DNA from: Mactromeris polynyma
Lineage: Eukaryota; Mollusca; Bivalvia; Venerida; Mactridae
Direction of reading: 5' to 3'
DNA: 64,000 bases
NCBI GenBank assembly: GCA_032209605.1
Contig: JASFXZ010000028.1
Location: forward strand, 8,504,941-8,568,940
The notes under the pieces: model-generated
Seen by the model: the letters and a program-made list of their open reading frames with translations, nothing else
The model's database searches: none
Told to the model about the DNA's origin: nothing
Position numbers and translations under genes: made by a program
Shown here: piece by piece, positions 1 through 13,196 of the stretch
Numbering within the stretch: the first letter of the stretch is position 1
Layout: each line of letters begins with the position of its first letter

Positions 1-929
1 AAAAATATCAATCGCTAAAACTGCATGTATACTGTCTTAAACAATCGTATTTATGTTAAATAATACAAAAAATATATGTCAGACTCATGTTACTCATAAA
101 ATATAACAATTAGACGAGATTTAAAAACAATGGTCAGGTTGTGCTACCCTGACGTACTCCAATTTAAGTTTTCATTAGATTAAAATTATTTTCAATTAAA
201 TGTAGGTGGCATTCAGTTTTATCAAAATGATCCAAAATATATTTGTTTTTGACAGATTATTATCAAATGCTATCAATATCACTCGCCAGTGGCGCAAGAA
301 ATAACAATCTACGGCCCAAATGGATAGTTATCATTTATTATGCTGATCAATATGGCAACTAGTTGTCATTGCATCCCTTGACCACAACGTGGACATTCTA
401 CAACTGCCATTAATTGATTATGACCATTATGAGGGCCCACAAACGCGCTATCAGACTTTTTTTAATCATACCGATTAACATTAACTTGGATTTGCAACAT
501 TCACATTTTGATGCATTTATCGATTTTCTTTCTTAAACACAAAGGGGGTCGGCACATTACAAAATTCACTACCATTATATACTATAAAGACAAGGGGTGC
601 AACTCCCAAAATGTCGTTTCCATACAGACTGGACATAACCCGCTGTAACTTCCGATCAAATCAACATTTTTAAACCAATTGAACGGCTATCGACTCTATA
701 TACATTTATATATCCAAAGCACATCACTATTATTTCCTATTTCAACCAAATACGTTGCATTATCCGCCGAAAACGCACAAAAATTAGCAAAAAAATCAAG
801 TAGGACAAGTCCGTGGCAGCAACAACCAGTGACATCGAAGCATTGAAATAACATTAAACTGCGTTAACCAGGCTCAAATGACTAACATTTCGGTTCAGTC
901 TTACAGATAATATTAAAATATTTCACACA
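1..929. other. Intergenic, no gene seen
   Basis: AT-rich sequence with stops in all frames. I see no splice-bounded exon, RNA gene or tandem array here. Confidence 0.5.
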
Positions 930-1155
930 CCTCAATATTTAATCGTTGAATTTGTTTCGTATTTCCACAATCCAGTCTGGCGACTATGCCCAAACATCTT
1001 ATATATCACCTTCTCTCTATATATATTGAGAAGACCAAGAGCACTTAGTACTTGCAAATAGGTCTTAACGCGTCGCATTGTGCTAAAGGACCGTTCTGCT
1101 GTAGCTGTTGACACATGCATTGATAACAATATAGAGAGAGAGGCACGGACATTTG
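930..1155 (-). pseudogene. hAT transposase C-terminal dimerisation fragment
   Basis: The minus-strand frame reads HVSTATAERSFSTMRRVKTYL followed shortly by GLLNIYRE. This matches the conserved C-terminal dimerisation region of hAT transposases (STATAERSFSxxRRIKTYLR...LALLxIHR). Only about 65 residues survive. The N-terminal BED finger and the catalytic core are not recognisable upstream at 1156-1450, and the stretch between KTYL and GLLNI is shorter than usual, so a small deletion is likely. It is a dead scrap of a DNA transposon, unrelated in position to the hAT element at 47.6-48.7 kb. Confidence 0.8.
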
Positions 1156-2463
1156 GTTAGAGGTCCTTATTTGCCTAAACAAACGCTTCCATACTATGTT
1201 TACTATGTACAGTGCACGTAGACCTAATGAGATATTCGATTCAAACCTACCAAAAAGCCTAAAATAATAAAAAAAAATCGTCTTCCTCGTCTCCAGTAAG
1301 GTATGGTGTGGCAGTTGCAGTTTACGGACAGCCGACGGACATAACAGTAAGTGTATAAATACCTGATAAATGTCATTTAAGCTGTGAACTTCTTTCACAT
1401 TCAATAACACGCCATGTTCACATCACAACAGATATACTAATAGTCGTCTGGGCGGAAGCGCGCTCTTCTTCCGATGACGTCACCATCGAGGCTTCTATGA
1501 AATCGTATTGCTAAAGGCCGTATAGTCCGTCCCGGCAGTTGCATCAGTATAATGCGTATTATATAATTTACTTCCACTTATGTTTCTATCGAAACTAAAG
1601 ATACCGACCGTGAATTGTTCTTCTATTTATAGTAACGACTTTAACCTTCATCCAAGTAGATATTGTCCAAAGTGAAATCACAATTGTGTTGTTCAATGCC
1701 GGGCGTGAACAAGGAAGTTACCGATGTATATATATTCAAGTCAATTTTCAAATGAAATTGAAGTTCATACTGCATGTAAATATTTCAATAATGAGTAGTC
1801 CCCTATATAGTAAACAGATTCGAGTTATAAAAAATAAATAATTTATATATATCCAAGAAACGGAGTAAACTAATATCCTCTATTTCCTTTTCAGCCCGAT
1901 AAAATGGCGTCCGTCCTGGCTTAAGTGTCTCTGTTTCCGATCGCGTGATCTATGACGTAATTGAGTGTATGGTTTAATAAGTATACAGTTAGGCCATCCT
2001 TAAAAAATGTTTGTTTATGGTTACACGACCCGGAATTTTAACAGTGGGTGGACATAAAAAAACACCTCCTTGTGCTCCGTCTTGGGAGAGCAAAATCGAA
2101 TATTCGAATTCCGGTATGGGTTCAATATATGGCCTGGCATTAAATAATAGGAAACGGAAAGTAAATATGCTCAGAAAGTAGGTGTCTAATAAGTCAGAAA
2201 TGGCAAATCGTTTTTCTACATCACCATAAAAACGTTCATATAAATCACAGTATGTAAAACGGTGTAATTTTGTATAACACGTTTGTCATAGTTTAAAAGA
2301 AACTATATTCGATATTGATTCTGATCCTGTAAAGAACTTTTCGTGAACATGTTTTCGCAATAAATTCACTGAAAGTCAAACTGAGGTAGGCCTACATTCA
2401 TATATCTTATACACCTCCATACTTTTAAAATGTTCACAACATAAGGATCTGTGTAAACAGGAA
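1156..2463. other. Intergenic, no gene seen
   Basis: Stops in all frames and no recognisable domain. A minus-strand open frame at about 1290-1410 lies upstream of the hAT scrap but has no hAT motif I can support. Confidence 0.45.
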
Positions 2464-4442
2464 AATGTTGCCTTCAATGTTATACCCTTCCTGTCGTTCA
2501 TTGTAATACTCTTCCTCTCTTTTACTTACCTTGCGAATGGTGCATTCACTGTTATACTCTTACACTTTGTTACTTACCTTGCGAATGGTGCATTCACTGT
2601 TATACTCTTCCTCTCTTTTACTTACCTTGCGAATGTTGCATTCACTGTTATACTCTTCCTCTCTTTTACTTACCTTGCGAATGTTGCATTCACTGTTATA
2701 CTCTTCCTCTCTTTTACTTACCTTGCGAATGTTGCATTCCCTGTTATACCCTTCCTCTCTTTTACTTACCTTGCGAATGTTGCATTCACTGTTATACTCT
2801 TCCTCTCTTTTACTTACCTTGCGAATGTTGCATTCACTGTTATACTCTTCCTCTCTTTTACTTACCTTGCGAATGTTGCATTCACTGTTATACTCTTCCT
2901 CTCTTTTACTTACCTTGCGAATGTTGCATTCACTGTTATACTCTTCCTCTCTTTTACTTACCTTGCGAATGTTGCATTCACTGTTATACTCTTCCTCTCT
3001 TTTACTTACCTTGCGAATGGTGCATTCACTGTTATACTCTTCCTCTCTTTTACTTACCTTGCGAATGTTGCATTCACTGTTATACTCTTCCTCTCTTTTA
3101 CTTACCTTGCGAATGTTGCATTCACTGTTATACTCTTCCTCTCTTTTACTTACCTTGCGAATGTTGCATTCCCTGTTATACCCTTCCTCTCTTGTACTTA
3201 CCTTGCGAATGTTGCATTCCCTGTTATACCCTTCCTCTCTTTTACTTACCTTGCGAATGGTGCATTCACTGTTATACTCTTCCTCTCTTTTACTTACCTT
3301 GCGAATGGAGCATTCACTGTTATACTCTTCCTCTCTTTTACTTACCTTGCGAATGTTGCATTCACTGTTATACTCTTCCTCTCTTTTACTTACCTTGTGA
3401 ATGTTGCATTCCCTGTTATACTCTTCCTCTCTTTTACTTACCTTGCGAATGGTGCATTCACTGTTATACTCTTCCTCTCTTTTACTTACCTTGCGAATGG
3501 TGCATTCACTGTTATACTCTTCCTCTCTTTTACTTACCTTGCGAATGGTGCATTCACTGTTATACTCTTCCTCTCTTGTACTTACCTTGCGAATGGAGCA
3601 TTCACTGTTATACTCTTCCTCTCTTGTACTTACCTTGCGAATGGTGCATTCACTGTTATACTCTTCCTCTCTTTTACTTACCTTGCGAATGGTGCATTCA
3701 CTGTTATACTCTTCCTCTCTTTTACTTACCTTGCGAATGTTGCATTCACTGTTATACTCTTCCTCTCTTGTACTTACCTTGCGAATGGTGCATTCACTGT
3801 TATACTCTTCCTCTCTTTTACTTACCTTGCGAATGGTGCATTCACTGTTATACTCTTCCTCTCTTTTACTTACCTTGCGAATGTTGCATTCACTGTTATA
3901 CTCTTCCTCTCTTGTACTTACCTTGCGAATGGAGCATTCACTGTTATACTCTTCCTCTCTTTTACTTACCTTGCGAATGTTGCATTCACTGTTATACTCT
4001 TCCTCTCTTGTACTTACCTTGCGAATGGAGCATTCACTGTTATACTCTTCCTCTCTTTTACTTACCTTGCGAATGTTGCATTCACTGTTATACTCTTCCT
4101 CTCTTGTACTTACCTTGCGAATGGAGCATTCACTGTTATACTCTTCCTCTCTTTTACTTACCTTGCGAATGTTGCATTCACTGTTATACTCTTCCTCTCT
4201 TTTACTTACCTTGCGAATGGAGCATTCACTGTTATACTCTTCCTCTCTTGTACTTACCTTGCGAATGGAGCATTCACTGTTATACTCTTCCTCTCTTGTA
4301 CTTACCTTGCGAATGGAGCATTCACTGTTATACTCTTCCTCTCTTTTACTTACCTTGCGAAAGTTGCATTCCCTGTTATACTCTTACACTATTTTACTTA
4401 CATTGTGAATGTTGCATTTCCTGTTATACTCTTACACTATTT
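2464..4442. repeat. 48-bp minisatellite, about 41 copies
   Basis: Unit of 48 bp beginning near CTTGCGAATGTTGCATTCAC and ending in CTCTCTTTTACTTAC. Copies differ mainly at a few fixed positions: GTT, GGT or GGA after GAAT, and T or G in CTCTTKTACTTAC. The first copy (about 2464-2525) and last two (4370-4440) are more diverged, as expected at array edges. Because 48 is a multiple of 3 and the unit lacks stops, three overlapping plus-strand frames stay open for 290-440 codons. These are repeat artefacts, with no flanking start context or splice sites to suggest a gene. Confidence 0.95.
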
Positions 4443-7400
4443 TATACAATTATATGGCAGTTTCAACACGTATCTTCTTCTGGTCGTCAGTCAATAGATT
4501 AGATAGATAGATATATTCATTTCTCATAACATGTACAAATGACATACAAATATACAAAACATTAAACCATGTTGTCATATACATATTAAGAAAAGGATAA
4601 CACGAAAAAGAGATAAGTATAACCTTATTCCCATTCTTTTCCTTGAAAATGTACATGTGGATCTAGTGACATAGGAAGACATGACATTAAATGAATGATA
4701 ATAAATATATATCAGAGACACACCAGGTTATCGACAGCTATGAGATTAATAAAATATATTGGACTGTTAAGAAATGCCATGATTTTACATAAAATAAAAT
4801 AAAAAGTATTTAAATAAAGTATTTATATTTAAGAGAATTGCTAAAAATAAAACAACAGACCTACAGATACATTAGGTGAGTTTTTACCTAAGACTTAAAA
4901 CAAGTCAGAATGATTTAACCTTTGGAGGTATAAACGTCTTGTTGTCAGAATATGAATGACTATCAGTGTATGAGGACAGTTGGCAATTGACCCTGAACCA
5001 TGTTGGATAATTGTGAACTGTACTGGCCGGAATAAAATTATCTTGCATATAGCTGGAAGATGTGTTATTACTATTTTTAAAGACATGACACAGTGCTATT
5101 TGTTCAACCCTTCTGGAGACTGGTATCCAATTTAAGTGCAGAAAATGTTCTTTACCAATCAGGTTTCTAGGTTCTAGATTCAGTTTTTAATTGTTGGCTT
5201 AAGCTCCAGTACCAAATTGTTAATGCATAGTCGAAGTGACACTGAATAAAGGACATTATTAATGAGTGTGAAAAGTTTGCTTTCTATATAAGAATTTCAA
5301 CCTGGAGTTTGCTTTCTTTATGACATATTTGACGATGATTGGACACCAACAAAGCAGAATTCGTCCTAACTTTCAAGATTTTCTTTTAACTGAAATGCAC
5401 CAACAATACGTGCAATATCACGCACTATATATCTAGCATCATTTTGAAGAATTTCTTTTTCCATACATTTTTGTCACACGTTGCTGTCTTTGGCCGACGT
5501 GACTTTGCTGCATTATCAAAAGACTGCTCCCCACAATCAAATTTCTTTTATTTCTGTTTAAGACACCTTACCAGACCCATGATCAAAACTAATTTCAGCA
5601 AAAATCTCTCTCTTGTTTTTTCGTTTTCCAACCATTTTTGCAACAGTGGTCTTCTACTGCCTAAATTGAAATGACAGATACTCTACAAACCGGTTATTCG
5701 TTGGATACATGTACGAGTATAAACCATTGTTTAGATAATAGACAGAGGTATTAAGTTGTATAAACATCGACGTAAAATGTCTCGTGGAAAGTGCTTGTTA
5801 TCACACTACACAATACATTTTGAACATCTCTCATGAAAAATATATAATATTATACTGTTTAAGTCTTAAACACAATGTATGATTTTCATCCTACAATATC
5901 ATGACTAAACAACATGGAAACGGAACTGTTTTCGGTAACAGATAACTGCCGTCGAATCTTGCAATTAGTTCGAGTAATCAATTGTTCGATGTATCTATGG
6001 TACACATGTGTGTGAACGAACTGACTGTCCCCGGTACAGGTGTACTAAGCATGGTAAAATCATGGCATGTGTGTGTTGTTTGTGTTGTCATATTGAATGC
6101 ACGTCGATCAATAGTCATATCATAATCCATCATAATAAAAATGAAAATGAAAGAAAACAAAAACTCATTTAATTGAATAATTCGTTTATTCTTATTTACA
6201 TCACAAAATTACTATGACAGTAATTCATGGAAGACATTGAATGGGGGCGTACATGAATTAATACTTAGAAATCAAACATACAGTATACATTATGAAACAG
6301 ATGATGATAATAAATTTCCTGTCGAATTATACCAATCTTGACATCGGAAATGACAATTAGGTTTGCCATATTGTTTGTAAGTTCCCTTCTATTTTTCATT
6401 AAGTATTTAAGTGCTTTGTTTGTCACAAACGTACATAGAATGTTTTATATATAGTAACACTGTCAATTATTCAACACTATGTGCATGTACATAGTATACC
6501 AGTCAAGTAGATAAGTACTGTATTGTTCGACCTATTTATGGTGAAAAATGAATTAAATGGTAGCTAGGGACTGCACATTATGTTCGCGAGTTCGACCATT
6601 CTCTGTTCGAGTGATCTACTGTTAGATGATATGAAATAGAAAGGAGTTTCTTCGGGACTTAAGAACATGTTCGAGGTATCTACTGTGTTCAAGCCGAAAC
6701 TATCGAGGTTTCGATGTTCTACAGTAACAAAAACTGTATTATGAATGTTTGAACTTATCGACATTGTTAGTGTTACAGAGTCAAGATCTCAATCGCTGTT
6801 GAATATATAATGAACATTTTCTATAGTTTCTTTGTCCAATGTGTACACTCTTCTATTTTTTCCTGTAGCTGTAGGTGCAACCACCTTACAAAGAAAATCA
6901 GACGTACTTAATCAAAGTATATAGGCTCTTTTTGTACACAAATCAACCTGCAATTCTGTCCCGACGCATCTACACTCTCGCCCAAGTACAACGTTTCTTC
7001 ATATACTGCAGCAATGAAGTTTCCGAGTCAGTATTCTTTATTCTTTGACTTTTGTATGTTACTTTCTAATGAATATGAAACACAGACAATACTTGTGGTA
7101 AAGGCATTTCGTCTCGGGTAGTCATAATTATGATGTTTGGTGGTTGTGACAAGGGTAGATGTGATGCAAGGATTTCTAGACAACACAATAACCACTTACA
7201 TCTCTGTCAAATATTACCCTATGACCATACCCATTAACAGAAGGTTAAGACAAAATAGCAAGGAAGTTGCTTGAATATTTCTTAAAGAGAGATTAAATTG
7301 TTAATAACTAGAAAAATAAAGATCGATACGTTGAACTATATTATAGATTCAAAATTTTGCCACTAAATACAGCATACACTAAACTCCATGAAATTCCCGT

Positions 7401-7638
7401 TACCAAGCTCTTCGTTCAGCAACTCCGTCAATAACGGACGTACACATTTAAAAATTAAAATTAAAAATTCTTTTGAAGCAGGGTACATAAACGTGACACA
7501 CAAATTCCGCAGTAGTTTATTACCAATTTTGAAACGAAAATAGGACGTATCAATCCACCAAAGTTTAGGAAGTGAAATTGCTGTTGCAATGTTAGTTCAT
7601 GGTGTAACAAACCACAGAATTGATTTTAATGAATTTAA
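4443..7638. other. Long intergenic stretch, no gene seen
   Basis: Contains a short GATA microsatellite near 4498-4515 just after the 48-bp array. Otherwise AT-rich with only short open frames and no recognisable protein motif. Loosely similar GTTCGA...ATCTA phrases recur around 5970, 6525, 6610 and 6670 but are too weak to call a repeat. Confidence 0.45.
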
Positions 7639-7980
7639 CGTTTACCACATGTTTGGGTTAACCAAACATTTTTCTTCGAGCAAATCGCTACAAACGTTGA
7701 AGGAGCATACGACGAGAATGTTGGTCTATTCACAACGCCCTTATCTGGAATCTACGTCTTCTCAACATCTCTCGTCGTATCATGGAGCGAGATCAGTGCG
7801 CATGCGTCTTTCTTTAAAAACGATCATCTAATAAATATAATGTCTGTCAGTGGATGAGTTGGCGCAGCCGATACATGAAGTACAACACTTATCTTGGAGT
7901 TGCAGAAAGGAGAAGATGGTACAGTTTGTAATGGCGCTGATGGAGGTGTGTCATATTATGGAAATACTATCGGGAACTAA
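7639..7980 (+). pseudogene. C1q domain pseudogene (C1qDC-like)
   Basis: Read from 7639, the plus frame gives FEQIATNVEGAYDENVGLF, then TTPLSGIYVFSTSLVVSW, then after a gap TTLILELQKGEDGTVCNG and GVSYYG. These are the successive beta strands of a globular C1q domain: N.G.AYD..TG.F..P..GIY.F, then the L.L.KGD turn, then YG before the final strand. Secreted C1q-domain proteins act as soluble pattern-recognition lectins and are strongly expanded in bivalves. The copy is broken: an in-frame stop bounds it at 7636-7638, two TGA codons interrupt it (7855-7857 and about 7873-7875), and TAA at 7978-7980 ends it before the usual STFSGFLL strand. No collagen region or signal peptide was found upstream. 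Confidence 0.82.
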
Positions 7981-8279
7981 CATTTATAATTATGTACAGA
8001 ATTACATAACATCCGAGAGTCCAAATGTGTGTGTCATGTTTTTATGTTCCACCCAAACTATTTCAGCCTTACGAATACGGTGTCTTCTTGTAGAAGATAA
8101 AGCACTGTAAAGTCTGGTCACATAGTAGTACCACGCCGTAACATACAACTGATACCAGAGAGATTAATCCCAGTACAATTCTAAGCATGTCTTCCCCAAA
8201 TTAACTGGCTAGTTCAGGAGTATCAATACGACATTTCAAAGCATCTTTTTATTATCCCATGATTACTTTTTGAAACTTC

Positions 8280-9590
8280 TCGTCCAATGATAACATGTTG
8301 TTTCAAGTCTACCGCCTCTAATTACCTCAGACCCACCCCATAAGATGTTGTTTCAAGTCTACCGCCTCTAATTACCTCAGCCCCCCGCAATGATAAGATG
8401 TTGTTTCAAGTCTACCGCCTCTAATTACCTCAGCCCCCCCCGCAATGATAAGATGTTGTTTCAAGTCTACCGCCTCTAATTACCTCAGCCCCCACCCCCC
8501 GCAATGATAAGATGTTGTTTCAAGTCTACCGCCTCTAATTGCCTCAGCCCCCCCGCAATGATAAGATGTTGTTTCAAGTCTACCGCCTCTAATTACCTCA
8601 GACCCACCCCCATAAGATGTTGTTTCAAGTCTACCGCCTCTAATTACCTCAGCCCCCCCCCCATAACATGTTGTTTCAAGTCTACCGCCTCTAATTACCT
8701 CAGACCCACCCCCATAAGATGTTGTTTCAAGTCTACCGCCTCTAATTACCTCAGCCCCCCCGCAATGATAAGATGTTGTTTCAAGTCTACTGCCTCTAAT
8801 AACCTCAGCCCCCCCCTCCAATGATAAGATGTTGTTTCAAGTCTATTGCCTCTAATAACCTCAGCCCCCCCTCCAATGATAAGATGTTGTTTCAAGTCTA
8901 CCGCCTCTAATAACCTCAGCCCCCCCGCCCCTACAATGATAAGATGTTGTTTCAAGTCTACCGCCTCTAATAACCTCAGTCCCCCCCCTCCAATGATAAG
9001 ATGTTGTTTCAAGTCTACCGCCTCTAATAACCTCAGTCCCCCCCTCCAATGATAAGATGTTGTTTCAAGTCTACCGCCTCTAATAACCTCAGCCCCCCCT
9101 CCAATGATAATATGTTGTTTCAAGTCAACCGCCTATAATAACCTCAGCCCCCCCCCCCTCCAATGATAAGATGTTGTTTCAAGTCTACTGCCTCTTATAA
9201 CCTCAGCCCCCCCCGCAATGATAATATGTTGTTTCAAGTCTACCGCCTCTAATAACCTCAGTCCCCCCCCCCCTTCCAATGATAAGATGTTGTTTCAAGT
9301 TTACCGCCTCTAATAACCTCAGTCCCCCCCCCCTTCCAATGATAAGATGTTGTTTCAAGTCTACTGCCTCTAATAACCTCAGTCCCCCCCCCCTTCCAAT
9401 GATAAGATGTTGTTTCAAGTCTACTGCCTCTAATTACCTCAACCCCCCCCCCTCCAATGATAAGATGTTGTTTCAAGTCTACCGCCTCTAATTACCTCAG
9501 CCCCCCCCCCGCAATGATAAGATGTTGTTTCAAGTCTACTGCCTCTAATAACCTCAGACCCCCCCTCCAATGATAAGATGTTGTTTCAAG
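8280..9590. repeat. About 58-bp minisatellite with a C-run in every unit, about 22 copies
   Basis: Unit core is AGATGTTGTTTCAAGTCTAC then CGCCTCTAATAACCTCAG, followed by a run of roughly 5-11 C and CCAATGATA. Unit length varies (about 52-62 bp) chiefly through the C-run and the CCAATGATA segment, which some copies lack. A TTACC variant predominates in the first third and ATAACC after about 8790, with a few TTACC copies again at 9435-9500. The open frames on both strands are repeat artefacts. Confidence 0.93.
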
Positions 9591-9607
9591 TTTAAGGTCT
9601 GTAACTA

Positions 9608-9864
9608 ACTTAGTTTCTTTATTTGAGTTTTTCAACACTTTTTCAGTTATATACGACAATCACTCGACCTAACCAGTTTTCCTGGAATTAATTAACAACC
9701 AGTACTTACTTGCCCTTCCTCAAGCAGCCGACAACTTCCCTATATGAATGACAGGTGAAGGACAAATGACCGTAGCCAAATGTCACAGAGTGTCATGACC
9801 TGCCAAGCTAGGTAATCAAACCCTGACCTCTCGGGTGAATGCACTGGGCTTACCGGGAGGGCCA
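9608..9864 (-). mobile_element. tRNA-derived SINE, single-tail copy
   Basis: Read on the minus strand from 9864: a degenerate tRNA-like head with a B-box-like GGGTTTGATTACC, a core GGGAAGTTGTCGGCTGCTTG, then AGTACTGGTTGT and CCAGGAAAACTGGTTAGGTC, then a tail GATTGTCGTATATAACTGAA with TTGAAAAAC, ending near AATAAAG. The same order of blocks occurs on the plus strand at 17900-18830, where the tail is tandemly amplified, and the core occurs at 44808-44900. It abuts the 58-bp array at its 3' end. Confidence 0.72.
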
Positions 9865-10679
9865 GATAATACGTTGCAGAATATGTCAAGTATACGATTA
9901 ATACAAGTGTCTAAATTTAGATAAATATTATAGCTATATTACGGTTCATTTTGGTTTCAAAATGTGATAGTTGCATATCAATGACAAAGCAGCATCAATG
10001 TCATATTAGTATTCTTAAAGCAAAATGTATACAAGTAAAATATTTTTCAGTATCACCAAAACTCTATAACCGGAAAGCGTCGAGTTCGTAAAATATGTTT
10101 ACTGAATAGTGCAATACTTTCATATACACTCATTGAAAGTTACAAATACTCATGCAATCATTTGAGATAAATAAAGAAGCATACTGTTTTTGGTTCTAGT
10201 TTGAACTATAACGAATGAGAAGGATATTCTCTTTTTACAAGTTATAAGTTATTCCATTCTTAGAGCAACATCACGATTTGATCTGGCAGAACATACAAGG
10301 TTAAAGAGAAGAACATTCAATAATATTTATAATGTTTGATTTGGTGTTACAAAGCGATTTGAAAGGATATAATGCGGTTGATTCTTGATAGTGAAACCTG
10401 CACTTGAAACATGAACAGAAATACCTTACACTTATCTTTCAAGTGATTACAATCAGAACTAACAATTGCGAGCAACAAGTTTTGCACTTCCAGAATTCAT
10501 CAAGAATATCAAACCATAACCAAACAATTATTTTATTTGGCCTGAGTATCTAGTTACAATGTAGTTTTACATAAAACAACGAATTATATTGACAAATTAG
10601 TTCAGATGCAACTCAAGAAGTCAAAGCCAATCTGGCATTTTTCCAATTTAATAGAGTTACAAATGTTAAATGATGTTTT
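9865..10679. other. Intergenic, no gene seen
   Basis: AT-rich with no open frame of note between the SINE and the 32-bp array. The short frame starting at 10606 runs straight into the array and is not supported. Confidence 0.45.
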
Positions 10680-11325
10680 GTATATGTATTTCAGGAAGAG
10701 TTATTGTTCTTATATATGTATTTCAGGAAGAGTTGCTGTTCTTGTATATGTATTTCAGGAAGAGTTACTGTTCTTGTATATGTATTTCAGGAAGAGTTAT
10801 TGTTCTTATATATGTATTTCAGGAAGAGTTGTTGTTATTGTATATGGATTTCAGGAAGAGTAACGGTTCTTGTATATGTATTTCAAGAAGAATAACCGCT
10901 CTTGTATAATTATGTATTTCAGGAAGAGTTACTGTTCTTGTATATGTATTTCAGGAAGAGTTACTGTTCTTGTTTATGAATTTCAGGAAGAGTTGCTGTT
11001 TTTGTATATGTATTTCAGAAAGAGTTACTGTTCTTGTATATGCATTTCAGGAAGAGCTATTGTTCTTGTTTATGTATTTGAGGAAGAGTTACTGTTCTTG
11101 TATATGTTTTTTAGGATGAGTTACTATTCTTGTTTATGTACTTCAGGAATAGTTACCGTTCTTGTTTATGTATTTTAGGATGAGTTACTATTCTTGTTTA
11201 TGTACTTCAGGAATAGTTACCGTTCTTGTATATGTATTTTAGGATGAGTTACTATTCTTGTTTATGTACTTCAGGAATAGTTACCGTTCTTGTTTATGTA
11301 TTTTAGGAAGAGTTACTGGATCTGT
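10680..11325. repeat. 32-bp minisatellite, about 20 copies
   Basis: Unit of about 32 bp: TATGTATTTCAGGAAGAGTT then ACTGTTCTTGTA. The last third (11105-11310) switches to an alternating two-unit pattern, TTTTAGGATGAGTTACTATT versus ACTTCAGGAATAGTTACCGT, a small higher-order repeat. Since 32 is not a multiple of 3, each frame cycles through three peptide phases, giving several overlapping spurious frames. Confidence 0.93.
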
Positions 11326-12293
11326 ACAGGGAAACATTGTCCTGTGAATATGGCATGCCCTGTACCAATATAATTCTTCCTATACTATGTTAACGGAAAG
11401 TTCAACTACTTGAAGGGATATTACCCTGTAATTATTAGTGCAAAATTGTTCAATATCAATTGGGTGCATTGTCTTGTTGCCACATACAAACTTGGTCAGT
11501 TTCAAGATATCTCACACAATATGTATTGACAAAGGAACTATGGACTGATTCCGAGGGACAAAATGGGATCTCAGCGGCTCACCGTAGATCAGTATGTGGT
11601 CAGTTAACTAAAAATGTAAGATCAAGGCCAAGTTTCAAGGTCACAACAGAACATTAACACACATACGTAGATAACCTCTCAAACAATAAGCTAAGATCAT
11701 CTGGTGTGTATATAAATATACTTAAAACTGTGGTTCGATGATGCAAAGTGAACATATGAGGAAACTCATCTTCAAAACTACACAAAAAGGGAAACAAACC
11801 CTCAACACACTTAAACAAAGTTAAGAATGTTTACCTTACTGGTGCACAGTATAGTAAAGTTTATGTTCAAGGGACTACACACTTGCTTTAATAGTTTGTT
11901 GGTGGACTGGTGTGAATGTATCATTAAACTACATGTATCCAGTATAAACAATGAAGCAAAGTTATACTGGTAAATCACCAAATCACACTAAACCGCTATA
12001 TGGTCATTGATTTCCAACATATACACATACAGTGATTAAGTAAGCAGTAACTAATCATTAAAAGCAATACTCCATTATGTATACAATATACAATAACAGA
12101 TACATTATCTCCCTTAGATATGTATGTTTAAGTTTCAATCGATTGTCAGAATGAACTAATATTTTCAAGCAAGTTATAAATTGTACAATGACATTTGGTT
12201 TTACAGTGACATTTACATGGTCGAAATTTCATTGGCTGCTTAAAAATATGAGTAAAAACTTTTAAAAAGCTGTGCGTAATTGAGCAAAGTCAA
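11326..12293. other. Intergenic with a possible dispersed repeat
   Basis: The segment 11440-11655 (phrases such as GACAAAGGAACTATGGACTG and AAGTTTCAAGGTCAC) has the look of a short dispersed bivalve repeat, but there is no second copy in this window to prove it. The rest is AT-rich with no supported gene. Confidence 0.35.
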
Positions 12294-12488
12294 GTGTTTA
12301 TTACTGGAAAATCTGACAAGATGAAGACCATTGTTGACCAAAACAAGCACGATCTACACAAATTACAGGGTGAAATAAAAGTTTTGACCACTACGAATGC
12401 TGATTTGAAAGCTGTAAACACAAGCCTCCTAAATGATGATATCGTTGATTTAAAATGCCGGTCAATGCGTGATATCATGGTGTTTTGA
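12294..12488 (+). pseudogene. Non-LTR retrotransposon ORF1-like fragment
   Basis: A 64-codon frame with coiled-coil-like composition (VDQNKHDLHKLQGEIKVL, then NADLKAVNTSLL) followed by IVDLKCRSMRDIMVF. L1-type ORF1 proteins carry a coiled coil immediately before an RRM that opens with a sequence like LE.RSRRDNLVFFGI, so this looks like the coiled coil/RRM junction of such a protein. It stops right after the motif and no continuing RRM is visible downstream. The identification rests on one short motif. Confidence 0.45.
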
Positions 12489-13196
12489 TGCATTACTGAG
12501 GGCACTTCTGTATTTACACCTGCTGTTTCCCCAACTGATGGAACAATCAGTGATCAATCAACGGAGCCAACACCTGCTTCGGAGCATGATCGATCTCAAC
12601 CGTTGAATGCCCAGTTAACAGTGCCCATTTATTATGCACCAAGAGAAGACTGTGTGCAAAATTTAGCAATACAGACTCTAAGCTCAGAATTAAGGCTGCT
12701 CTTAAATCTATAACAATGAAACAGGTTCGTTTGATCTGATAGAGCAAGGCTTTCTGAAATACTCTAAATTTGGCAATATTGCAATTATTGGTGATTTATA
12801 TTCTACATGTATGTTACAGTGTGTTTGTACTACCCTACGATTGGTTCATTAATACATCTGATAGACTGAATCAATTAATTATGTCATTAAAACCAAACCA
12901 CAGTAAAACCTCGCATAAAGGCCACTTTATGTATAGGACCGTATTTTCAAAAAACAGTTTTCCTTCTTAACGCATTTTAACTCAACACTCTGATATGCTT
13001 ATTAACAAGACGAACATACTTCAGAACCAGTATTGGTCGTTGTATTGAGGTTTAACTTTACAGGTGATAGATACAGCGTAGGGTGTTGTATACGTTTTAA
13101 AATAATTAAGTAATAAGCGGAGAGAAACAATGCAATCAAAGTAAAAGAAAGGTTGTTGAACTATAAACGTACACACATACCAGTACTTGTCTCTGA
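12489..13196. other. Intergenic, no gene seen
   Basis: Possibly further decayed retrotransposon sequence at 12500-12730, but no motif is clear enough to call. The rest is AT-rich and unremarkable. Confidence 0.4.

Noticed and set aside
2531..4502. Three overlapping open frames of 289-436 codons with LLYSSSLLLTLRM-like repeats
   Set aside because: They are all three frames of a 48-bp tandem array whose unit lacks stops; no start context, splice sites or non-repeat coding flank.
8280..9590. Possible CRISPR-like array because of similar repeats separated by variable stretches
   Set aside because: The variable part is only a C-run and a short common segment, not unique spacers; the window is eukaryotic and no cas genes are present.
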